Positions 1 to 5,520 of a stretch of 7,103 nucleotides of DNA are shown piece after piece. The position numbers and the translations under genes were made by a program. The notes beneath the pieces are model-generated. The model ran no database searches. It saw only the letters and a list, made by a program, of their open reading frames with translations, and had not been told where the DNA came from. How positions within the stretch are numbered: the first letter of the stretch is position 1; every line of letters starts with the position of its first letter. Source of the stretch: CAYLXU01 sp964388055 (lineage in GTDB: Bacteria; Patescibacteriota; Minisyncoccia; UBA6257; JACRHW01); the NCBI GenBank assembly GCA_964388055.1, contig CAYLXU010000043.1:1-7103 (forward strand). The letters run 5' to 3'.

Positions 1-205
1 AAGAAATCTCGCACCCCAGAAACCACTTTACTGGACCCCGATACGCTCTTAGTTGGGAAAGGATTGAATCGTCGGGCAAAACGTCGTGATCGGTAAACGC
101 AATAACGCCGTACCCAAACTTTTCCGCAGACGCCAAAACCTCCAGATGGCTCTGGAGGCCGTCGGAGAGGGTTGTGTGTGTATGGAGTGATTCGTATTGT
201 TGCAT
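1..205 (-). CDS. PHP-domain phosphoesterase, N-terminal fragment (runs off the left edge)
   Basis: Only the first 68 residues are visible. They carry the opening metal-binding motifs of the PHP (polymerase and histidinol phosphatase) fold: LHTHTTLSDG with H8, H10 and D15, then FTDHD at residues 37-41, then GCEIS with E66. PHP proteins bind two or three metals in a TIM-like barrel and hydrolyse phosphoesters; members include histidinol phosphatase, 3',5'-nucleotide phosphatases and the PHP module of DNA polymerases. With the rest missing, the substrate cannot be given; a free-standing phosphatase is more likely than a polymerase because HxH starts only seven residues from the Met. The ATG at 205-203 directly follows the TAA of rnhA with no spacer, which suggests translational coupling. 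No good Shine-Dalgarno is seen; an AAGG lies about 14 bases upstream, too far to be convincing. An 8-bp hairpin sits inside codons 16-22 (separate entry). Confidence 0.85.
   Translation of the reverse strand, partial: MQQYESLHTHTTLSDGLQSHLEVLASAEKFGYGVIAFTDHDVLPDDSILSQLRAYRGPVKWFLGCEIS
139..158. repeat. Perfect 8-bp inverted repeat with a 4-base loop inside the PHP gene
   Basis: CCTCCAGA (139-146), loop TGGC, TCTGGAGG (151-158). On the transcribed strand the hairpin is followed by TTTT, so it resembles a short intrinsic terminator or attenuator about 45 bases into the coding region. The T tract is only four bases long and the bases also encode an ordinary protein segment (LQSHLE), so the structure may be chance. 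Confidence 0.75.
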
Positions 206-631
206 TTAAAATAACTTGCCTTGTTGTTTGTCGAGCGCTTCGTTTACCATGGCATCCGCCCCCTTATTGTGTGCGCGCGGTACGTGGTGAAATGTTACCT
301 CTTTAAAATCAAGCGTAAGGTTCCACACATCCATAAAAAGCATTTTCATGCGATCGTCTGAAATTTTATACTCCCGATTCATCTGTCTGCAGATAAGCTC
401 AGAGTCCATCCTTACTTCAACCTTTTCTTTTGCTGCTGCTTCTTTCCCTATAAGCTGGCGTACTTTTTTAAGGCCAAAAATGACGGCTGCGTACTCCGCC
501 TCGTTATTGGTACCCTCGCCTAGATACTCGCCATATTCTTTTCTCTTTCCATCAATATCAATTACCACACCAAGCGCCGAAGGGCCTGGATTTCCTCTTG
601 ATCCACCATCCGTATGTACAACAATATTCAT
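206..631 (-). CDS. rnhA: Ribonuclease HI family protein
   Basis: A 141-residue RNase H fold protein, predicted to cut the RNA strand of RNA-DNA hybrids (R-loops, primer remnants) in the cytoplasm. The catalytic carboxylates are all in place: D8 in HTDGGSRGNPGPS, E44 in TNNEAEY, D76 in RMDSEL and D126 in NKGADAMVN, with H121 in the flexible loop before the last Asp. The length is slightly below the roughly 150 residues of E. coli RNase HI, and the basic substrate-binding handle region looks short. This resembles the stand-alone RNase HI-like group of COG0328 found in many bacteria and archaea. The ATG at 631-629 lies 16 bases after the pgk stop, without a recognisable Shine-Dalgarno. The stop abuts the start of the PHP gene. 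Function is inferred from an intact active site; the exact subfamily (type 1 versus YpdQ-like) is not settled. Confidence 0.93.
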   Translation of the reverse strand: MNIVVHTDGGSRGNPGPSALGVVIDIDGKRKEYGEYLGEGTNNEAEYAAVIFGLKKVRQLIGKEAAAKEKVEVRMDSELICRQMNREYKISDDRMKMLFMDVWNLTLDFKEVTFHHVPRAHNKGADAMVNEALDKQQGKLF

Positions 632-647
632 AAAAGTTCTTGGTTTA

Positions 648-1793
648 TTATTTTAACGCCTCGATACCAGGCAATTTTTCGCCGCTTAAATACGCAATCA
701 TGGCTCCGCCTCCTGTTGAAATGAAATCAAATTGTTCGGACAAGCCAAGCTCATGGATAAGCGCAACGGTTTCTCCGCCCCCCACAAATGTTACTGCGGA
801 AGAGGCGGCAATTGCGCGCGCAATCTCTTCAGACCCCACCCTAAACCTAGGATCCTCAAAAAAGCCAAGCGGTCCGTTCCATAATATTGTTTTTGCCTCA
901 GTAATGTAACGTGTAAAATCGGCAATTGTCTTTTCGCCAATATCAAGAATGGCAGCGCCTTCGGAAATTTCTGGCGTCCCTTCCATTGAAACTGTATCCC
1001 CTCCTTGGAGAACGAAATCTTTTGGAAGAATCACTTTTGGAGAGCTGAGCAGCTGCTTCACGTCTTCATCATCCACCTCCTCATAGATAGTCGTTCCTAC
1101 GTGGTATCCTTTTTCTTTAAGGAGTGGACTTGATACACCGCTCCCCAAAAGCATGTAATCGATGCGATGGAGGAGGTTTTTAATAAGTGGGATCTTGGTG
1201 CCCATTTTCGCTCCTCCAACGACACACACAAACGGGCGCTCAACCTCATTGAGAAGTTTTTCAAGGTTGGTAATTTCTTTCTCCATCTGAAACCCCATTG
1301 CGTGAGGAAGGAATTGCGCAATCCCAACTACGGATGCATTTTTTCTATGGCTTACCGAAAAAGCGTCGTTTATATATACATCTCCAAAAGAGGCAAGTTT
1401 TTGGGCAAGCGCTTCGCTATTATCCTTTTCCCCATCAAGAAATCTGACATTTTCGAATAATATAAGCGAGCTTCCGTTTTTGATACACGCCTCTAGTTCC
1501 TCAAACGTCCGAGCAAATACGGCTTCTGGGTACTGTTTTTTGAATTGTTCAAATACCGGAAAAAGCGAGAGAGACAAATCTTCGTGAGTAGGATCCCCCA
1601 AATGAGCAAGGACAATAACGCGCGCGTCGTTTTTTAATAAAAAATCTATGGATGCAAAACTACTACGAAGCCGAAAATCGTCCTGAATAGTGTTCTGAGA
1701 ACCCTCATGAACAACCTCTACGTTATAATCAACCCGCAAAAGGACTCTTTTGCGCGCAAGGTCTTCTCTTGTATACTCACGCAAAAATCTCAT
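648..1793 (-). CDS. pgk: Phosphoglycerate kinase
   Basis: Transfers phosphate between 1,3-bisphosphoglycerate and ADP, giving ATP and 3-phosphoglycerate in lower glycolysis. The protein has 381 residues, a little shorter than the usual 390-400. N-domain landmarks: RVDYN (20-24), DDFR with R41, AHLGDP (63-68), ENVRF with R117, and SHRKNAS with R150. C-domain landmarks: GGAKMGTK with K196 and K200, WNGPLG (305-310), GGGET (338-342) and STGGGA (359-364) of the nucleotide site. Two bases of the usual phosphoglycerate-binding patch differ: the Arg of SHLGRP is Asp (D67), and the second His of AHRAH is Asn (N152). The ATG overlaps the tpiA stop in an ATGA, so the two are probably translationally coupled. 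GAGGT lies almost against the ATG, too close for a normal Shine-Dalgarno. No gap gene is in the window. The identity is secure; catalytic behaviour of the altered patch is unknown. Confidence 0.97.
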   Translation of the reverse strand: MRFLREYTREDLARKRVLLRVDYNVEVVHEGSQNTIQDDFRLRSSFASIDFLLKNDARVIVLAHLGDPTHEDLSLSLFPVFEQFKKQYPEAVFARTFEELEACIKNGSSLILFENVRFLDGEKDNSEALAQKLASFGDVYINDAFSVSHRKNASVVGIAQFLPHAMGFQMEKEITNLEKLLNEVERPFVCVVGGAKMGTKIPLIKNLLHRIDYMLLGSGVSSPLLKEKGYHVGTTIYEEVDDEDVKQLLSSPKVILPKDFVLQGGDTVSMEGTPEISEGAAILDIGEKTIADFTRYITEAKTILWNGPLGFFEDPRFRVGSEEIARAIAASSAVTFVGGGETVALIHELGLSEQFDFISTGGGAMIAYLSGEKLPGIEALK

Positions 1794-2551
1794 ACCTCTG
1801 AAGCTGTCTTTAAAATACTTGTAAAATGTACATTATCAAGGCTTGCACCACCCACTAAAGCGCCTTCAATTTCTTTTTCTCCCAAAAACATCTTCGCATT
1901 TGTCTCGTCTAACGATCCACCATATACAAAGCTAAAACGAAATTCCGGATACTCACTTACAATCTTTTTTAAAAATTGAATTACCTCCACCGTCTGTTCT
2001 GGAGTCTCTGGAATACCAGTACCGATTGCCCACCGAGGCTCATAAGCGACTATGATAGTCCTGGAAGAGAGGTGAGAAATCCCCTCAAGCCCGCCCCTCA
2101 TTTGTCGCTCAAGCACATTGAATTTATCTCCACCGTTCTTTTCTTCCAGCGTCTCTCCCACGCAAAAAATGGGAACAATGTTACTTGCAAGCGCTGCCGA
2201 GATTTTTTTGCCGATCATTTCGTCCGTTTCTTTGAGGTGCGCGCGCCGTTCCGAGTGGCCAACAATCACATATTCAACTCCTAAGCCTCGGAGCATTGTC
2301 CCAGAAATTTCTCCCGTATATGCACCGTCTTTTTCCCAAAAAAGATTCTGCGCCCCCAATGCCACAGAGGCATCGTTCGCATTCAGGGCGCTAAGATAGA
2401 CGACAGGAGGGCAAATAATAGTAGTAACTGACGGATGTTCTTTTGCCGCCTCTTTTTCCAACTCGAATAATGTTACCGCCTCATCAGCTGAGGAGGGGTT
2501 CATTTTCCAATTTGCTATAATAATCTTTTTTTTGTGTTCGATATCACTCAT
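1790..2551 (-). CDS. tpiA: Triosephosphate isomerase
   Basis: Interconverts dihydroxyacetone phosphate and glyceraldehyde 3-phosphate. The 253 residues are normal for a bacterial TIM. Visible active-site parts: ANWKMN with N14 and K16, GHSERR with H99 and S100, the catalytic base E171 in AYEPRWAIGTG (loop 6, closing over the substrate), YGGS (210-213) and GALVGGASL (230-238) for phosphate binding. The N-terminal hinge of loop 6 reads P-R-W where P-V-W or P-I-W is common; a charged residue in the hinge is a small oddity but the position is known to tolerate change. The gene starts in an ATGA overlap with galT (bases 2548-2551) and ends in an ATGA overlap with pgk (1790-1793), so galT-tpiA-pgk is one translational string. 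The sequence before the ATG is A-rich with no Shine-Dalgarno, which fits reinitiation after galT. Confidence 0.97.
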   Translation of the reverse strand: MSDIEHKKKIIIANWKMNPSSADEAVTLFELEKEAAKEHPSVTTIICPPVVYLSALNANDASVALGAQNLFWEKDGAYTGEISGTMLRGLGVEYVIVGHSERRAHLKETDEMIGKKISAALASNIVPIFCVGETLEEKNGGDKFNVLERQMRGGLEGISHLSSRTIIVAYEPRWAIGTGIPETPEQTVEVIQFLKKIVSEYPEFRFSFVYGGSLDETNAKMFLGEKEIEGALVGGASLDNVHFTSILKTASEV

Positions 2552-3561
2552 GCTGTTTTTCTTAAAAGCGCCGCTACCTCGTCAGGATCTACAACTACAA
2601 TGTCTATCCCTGTGCCAAGCTCAAGTCCTGCCATAAATGACATTCTTGGCAAAATTTCTATATGCCAGTGATAGTGAAGCCATGCATCCTTATTTTTTAC
2701 CGGCGCGGTATGGATAAAAAAGTTTAGATCAGGATCACCCAAGACTTCCTTTATACGAGAGAGGCTAAAATACAATGCATCTGCAATTGCCGATCTTTTT
2801 GTTGGCGTACTCTCTTCGAAATAGGGACTATGCTTTTTGGGAAAAATACGAACCTCATAAGAAACCCTCGAAACAAAGGGGGCAATAACGATTGCTTCAT
2901 CATTTTCAAAGATAATCCTGTTTTTTTCTTCCTGCTCCCATTCTACAACCGCACAATGCACACAGTGTCCAAATCGTTTAAAGTACCTCTTCGACCCCTG
3001 AAGAGAATCTTCTATGTCGGGAGGTACAATAGGTAGTGATATGATCTGAAGGTGGGGGTGATAAATCGATGCTCCCGCGCGTGAACCCCAATTATGAAAC
3101 ATGGAAATATAATTTGTGGATGCGCGAGATCCTATATCAAGATAACGCTCCTGAATTGCCTTGAGCATCAAATCGATATCGCCTGAATGCAAATCTGCCA
3201 ACGGTTTTTCATGGTTTCGAAACAGGAGCAGCTCATGCGCGCCTATCCCATCCTGCACATCAAACAACCCAACCTTTCGCTTATCCGAAAAAGTCTCAAC
3301 ATCGTTTACCGCGGGATACTTGTTTTGCACAACCTGAATCAGCCAATCAGAATGATCCTCGGGTTTTCTATACACCAAAAATGGCTCCCCATGAGTTGTT
3401 GCTTGGGGATTCTCAAACGGACACCCCTCTCTTGGAGGAATCTCTCGCTGTTTTTTTTGCAGTAAATCGTGATAGCGATTTGCCCGCGCCTTTGCAAGAA
3501 GAATCCAGTCCCCCGACACCAAATCTCGCCTTAATTCTGATTTTGGATGCTCTTCTTGCAT
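2548..3561 (-). CDS. galT: Galactose-1-phosphate uridylyltransferase family protein (COG1085, HIT superfamily)
   Basis: Family members move UMP (or AMP) between a nucleotide sugar and a sugar 1-phosphate through a uridylyl/adenylyl-histidine. With the ATG at 3561 the protein has 337 residues and begins close to the conserved SELRRD. The active site H-P-H-L-Q (168-172) is clear; by comparison with E. coli GalT, H170 is the nucleophile and H168 a metal ligand. The first metal motif is C47-P-F-E50, with Glu where Cys usually stands; GAHE (H109) may supply another ligand. A second CxxC (C200-C203) plus the HYHWHIE segment (H296-H300) could form the second metal site seen in two-zinc members. An in-frame TTG at 3600 would add 13 residues but overlaps the upstream gene by 31 bases, so I prefer the ATG, 8 bases after that gene's stop. 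No galK or galE is near; an ADP-sugar phosphorylase-like role is an alternative. Confidence 0.88.
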   Translation of the reverse strand: MQEEHPKSELRRDLVSGDWILLAKARANRYHDLLQKKQREIPPREGCPFENPQATTHGEPFLVYRKPEDHSDWLIQVVQNKYPAVNDVETFSDKRKVGLFDVQDGIGAHELLLFRNHEKPLADLHSGDIDLMLKAIQERYLDIGSRASTNYISMFHNWGSRAGASIYHPHLQIISLPIVPPDIEDSLQGSKRYFKRFGHCVHCAVVEWEQEEKNRIIFENDEAIVIAPFVSRVSYEVRIFPKKHSPYFEESTPTKRSAIADALYFSLSRIKEVLGDPDLNFFIHTAPVKNKDAWLHYHWHIEILPRMSFMAGLELGTGIDIVVVDPDEVAALLRKTA

Positions 3562-3569
3562 GTCTGTCT

Positions 3570-4313
3570 TTAGTTGTATTTTTTTGTCCAAATATTCCAA
3601 CGTACTCGAAGCGTTTCAAGAAGAACTTGGATATACGCACTTCCGCGCACGTGTGATCGCGCATCATTAATCCACGTAATTCCTACCTCTTTGATAGAAA
3701 AACCTTTGTGGCGAGCAATGGCAAGCGCTTCAACATCAAATCCCCATCTATAAATAGTGAGTCGTTTAAAAACTTCTTCCGCGGCCTTTGCGCTAAAGAT
3801 TTTAAATCCGCACTGCGTATCATGAATCCCCGGCAACACCAGAAGTTGAATAATCAAATTTCCTATTCTCCCAAGAAGACGGCGAACAAAAGGCTGAGGC
3901 ACGGGAATGTTTGCCCCTCGAATCGCTCGAGAGCCAATCACTACATCGTTTTTTTCTTTTAAGAGGGGTAGGAGCCGGTCGATGTGATCAATGGTTGTAG
4001 AGTTATCCGCATCCATAAAAAGCCGAAACTCGCCGACAGCATCGAGCATTCCTCGACGAACCGCCGCCCCTTTTCCTTGGTTTTCTTTTTGGGTAATTAA
4101 CCTGAGGTTTTTAATGACGCGCTCGTGGTTTTGTACAATTTCTCCAGTGTTGTCCTTAGATCCGTCATTTACTACCAAAATTTCATAGGAAAGGGGCTTT
4201 TTGGAAAGATACTGGTCAATATCAAGAAGAGTGCGCACAATACGCTCTCCTTCGTTATATGCGGGAATAATTATTGAAAGATATATTTTTTCCGTCTTTT
4301 GTGCCTGTTCCAT
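3570..4313 (-). CDS. Family 2 glycosyltransferase, polyprenyl-phosphate (dolichyl-phosphate) glucosyltransferase-like
   Basis: A GT-A fold glycosyltransferase that probably transfers a hexose from a nucleotide sugar to a polyprenyl phosphate at the inner face of the membrane. With the ATG at 4313 it has 247 residues. Motifs: IIPAYNEGERI (15-25), VVNDGS with D50, GKGAAVRRGM (80-89), the metal-binding D-A-D at 101-103 followed by NSTT, IGSRA (126-130), DTQCGFK (165-171) and WGFDVE (190-195). The order DADNSTT / GSRA / DTQCGFK / WGFDVE is that of the ALG5/DPG-synthase branch. There is no N-terminal membrane anchor and no C-terminal GtrA-like domain; hydrophobic LIIQLLVLPG (153-162) may only touch the membrane. 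A GTG at 4352 would add 13 residues, but a TATAAT lies just downstream of it, which favours the ATG. Donor sugar and acceptor are not determined by the sequence. Confidence 0.9.
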   Translation of the reverse strand: MEQAQKTEKIYLSIIIPAYNEGERIVRTLLDIDQYLSKKPLSYEILVVNDGSKDNTGEIVQNHERVIKNLRLITQKENQGKGAAVRRGMLDAVGEFRLFMDADNSTTIDHIDRLLPLLKEKNDVVIGSRAIRGANIPVPQPFVRRLLGRIGNLIIQLLVLPGIHDTQCGFKIFSAKAAEEVFKRLTIYRWGFDVEALAIARHKGFSIKEVGITWINDARSHVRGSAYIQVLLETLRVRWNIWTKKYN

Positions 4314-4340
4314 GCGTCTAGTGTACGATTCAGTATTAGT

Positions 4341-4346
4341 ATTATA
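4341..4346 (-). promoter_or_regulatory. Candidate -10 element of an internal promoter before the glycosyltransferase gene
   Basis: The 44-base gap between ruvX and the ATG at 4313 contains a perfect TATAAT on the transcribed strand, preceded by GGGG. Transcription would start about base 4334, leaving a leader of around 20 bases. No good -35 hexamer sits at 16-18 bases; the best match, TTGATA, is about 22 bases upstream, so the promoter is tentative. If real, it would separate expression of the sugar/glycolysis block from secY-adk-map-ruvX. Confidence 0.35.
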
Positions 4347-4357
4347 CCCCACTATTT

Positions 4358-4753
4358 CTATTTTTGCCTATCAATCCATGTTTGGAGAATGATAGCAGCT
4401 GAGTGGGCATCAACAATCTGCTTTTTCAACCCCGCCTCGTGTAGTTTTGCCCTCGCCTCTTTTGTGCTAAAAAATTCGTCCTCTTCTTCTATGGGCAGGG
4501 AAAAGGAGTTCTTCAAAAAACTGACAAACTTTTTTGTGGTCTTGGTTTGGGGCGTTTCATCCCCTACCGAAGAAAATGGAACTCCCACAACAATACGGGA
4601 AATGGCGTGTTCGGAAATAACTATTGTTAACGCCTCGATTGTCTTTTTGCGTGATGTGTTTTCTATAACCCTCCAAGGGATAGCCAACCTTGTCTCTTCG
4701 TCTCCTAACGCGAGGCCTATTTTTTTTGTCCCATAATCAATTCCTAATATCAT
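4358..4753 (-). CDS. ruvX: RuvX/YqgF family RNase H-fold resolvase-like protein
   Basis: RuvX/YqgF is a small RNase H-fold nuclease linked to Holliday-junction resolution and to processing of the pre-16S rRNA 5' end. The protein has 131 residues, typical for the family. The opening GIDYGTKKIGLALGD carries D6; VVGVPFSSVGDETPQT (55-70) matches the VVGLP..mdG loop; DEFFSTKEA (92-100) corresponds to the family's DERLTT..A; VDAHSAAIILQTWI (114-127) carries the last acidic residue D115. The acidic trio D6, E93 and D115 looks intact, but the conserved Arg of D-E-R is Phe (F94). The ATG at 4753-4751 follows the map stop by two bases, and GGAG five bases upstream gives it the best ribosome binding site in the window. 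It probably shares a transcript with adk and map. Which of the two family roles applies is not visible from the sequence. Confidence 0.92.
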   Translation of the reverse strand: MILGIDYGTKKIGLALGDEETRLAIPWRVIENTSRKKTIEALTIVISEHAISRIVVGVPFSSVGDETPQTKTTKKFVSFLKNSFSLPIEEEDEFFSTKEARAKLHEAGLKKQIVDAHSAAIILQTWIDRQK

Positions 4754-4755
4754 AA

Positions 4756-5520
4756 CTACTCCAATGCGGTAAGAATAAGGGGGCCATTCTCAGTAATGGC
4801 AAGGGAATGCTCGAAGTGAGCAGCAAGACTTCCATCTGCTGTCGCAAAGCTTTCATCCTCTTGTTGGACGATATGTTCGGTATCCTCAGAGATGATTGGT
4901 TCTATGGCGATCACTAAACCCGACTCTAAACGTAACCCCTTCCCGGGTCTCCCGAAATTATACACATAAGGATCCTCATGAAGTTCAAAACCAACACCAT
5001 GTCCAGTAAGCTCCTTGAGAACCTTGAACCCATCCCCCTCTACCCTTTTTTGAATGACATAACCGATATCGCCCAACGTGTTGCCAAGTGTTGCTGTAAA
5101 GATAGCATCTTCTAAAGCACCGCGAGCTGTTTCAATAAGTTTCTGAGCCCCTTTTTTAACATTTCCGATAGGTACTGTAACTGCCATGTCGGTAATGAGA
5201 CCCTTAAAAATAATTCCTATGTCGATACTGACTATATCCCCATCTTTTAAGCGGTAAGCGGTAGGCCGTTCATGAACTGCGACATTGTTCACAGAAGTAC
5301 AAAGCGTGTTAGGATACGGCTCTGTGGCGGCACTAGGAGTATAACCTTTAAAAGCCGGCTTTCCGCCGGCTTTTCTTATACGCTCCTCCGCTTCCCGATC
5401 GAGTTCCTTGAGAGAAACTCCCGGCCCAAGGTCTTTCGTGATGAGAGTTAAAATTTCTGCCAACTTTCTCCCGCCTTCATGGAGCACCTTTACTTGTTCT
5501 TCGGTTTTAATTCGAATCAT
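4756..5520 (-). CDS. map: Type I methionine aminopeptidase
   Basis: Removes the initiator methionine from nascent proteins. The 254 residues fit the short bacterial type Ia form without an N-terminal extension. All five metal ligands are present: D100 in SIDIG, D111 in ITDMAVT, H174 in TGHGVG, E207 in IEP and E237 in HFEHS. The substrate-site histidines H83 (in VAVHERP) and H181 (LHEDP) are also there. The usual C-H-G-I-P loop reads V-H-E-R-P, a mild deviation beside the S1 pocket. The ATG overlaps the end of adk by 14 bases in another frame, with a weak GGGA upstream; ruvX follows two bases after the TAG. The position after adk is the standard spc-operon order. Codons 49-58 (KAGGKPAFK) form a perfect 10-bp hairpin, listed separately. 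Confidence 0.97.
   Translation of the reverse strand: MIRIKTEEQVKVLHEGGRKLAEILTLITKDLGPGVSLKELDREAEERIRKAGGKPAFKGYTPSAATEPYPNTLCTSVNNVAVHERPTAYRLKDGDIVSIDIGIIFKGLITDMAVTVPIGNVKKGAQKLIETARGALEDAIFTATLGNTLGDIGYVIQKRVEGDGFKVLKELTGHGVGFELHEDPYVYNFGRPGKGLRLESGLVIAIEPIISEDTEHIVQQEDESFATADGSLAAHFEHSLAITENGPLILTALE
4759..4762 (-). promoter_or_regulatory. Ribosome binding site of ruvX (GGAG)
   Basis: GGAG lies five bases before the ruvX ATG and inside the last codons of map. It is the only well-placed Shine-Dalgarno in the window; adk, tpiA, rnhA and the glycosyltransferase gene have none that I can see. It supports the chosen ruvX start and allows ruvX translation independent of map. Confidence 0.6.
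5350..5374. repeat. Perfect 10-bp inverted repeat, terminator-like, inside map
   Basis: AAAAGCCGGC (5350-5359), a 5-base loop, then GCCGGCTTTT (5365-5374). The six G-C pairs flanked by A and T tracts have the outline of a bidirectional intrinsic terminator. Downstream of the stem the plus strand reads TTTTCTT and the minus strand TTTTAAA, so the T tracts are short. It lies in map codons 49-58, a protein segment (GxKPAFKGY) that is itself conserved in the family, so coding constraint explains part of it. Confidence 0.8.

Noticed and set aside
348..656. Plus-strand frame opposite rnhA (102 codons)
   Set aside because: Fully antisense to RNase HI with its intact catalytic residues; no domain and no start signal.
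3562..3600. TTG at 3600 as the galT start
   Set aside because: It would force a 31-base overlap with the upstream gene and add 13 residues before the conserved SELRRD; the ATG at 3561 fits both spacing and family start better.
3413..3667. Minus-strand frame of 84 codons spanning the glycosyltransferase/galT junction
   Set aside because: It runs in a different frame through the ends of two recognisable proteins and reads as an out-of-frame shadow with no domain. The junction itself is intact, so it is not evidence for a frameshift.
4314..4352. GTG at 4352 as the glycosyltransferase start
   Set aside because: The added residues (rich in Asn, Thr, Arg) do not resemble the family N-terminus, and a TATAAT lies within them. 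The ATG at 4313 is preferred, though the longer form cannot be excluded.
4299..4736. Plus-strand open frame of 145 codons opposite ruvX
   Set aside because: It lies almost wholly antisense to a gene with clear family motifs, has no recognisable domain, and its composition (many Ser, Phe, Ile) is what the reverse strand of a coding region gives.
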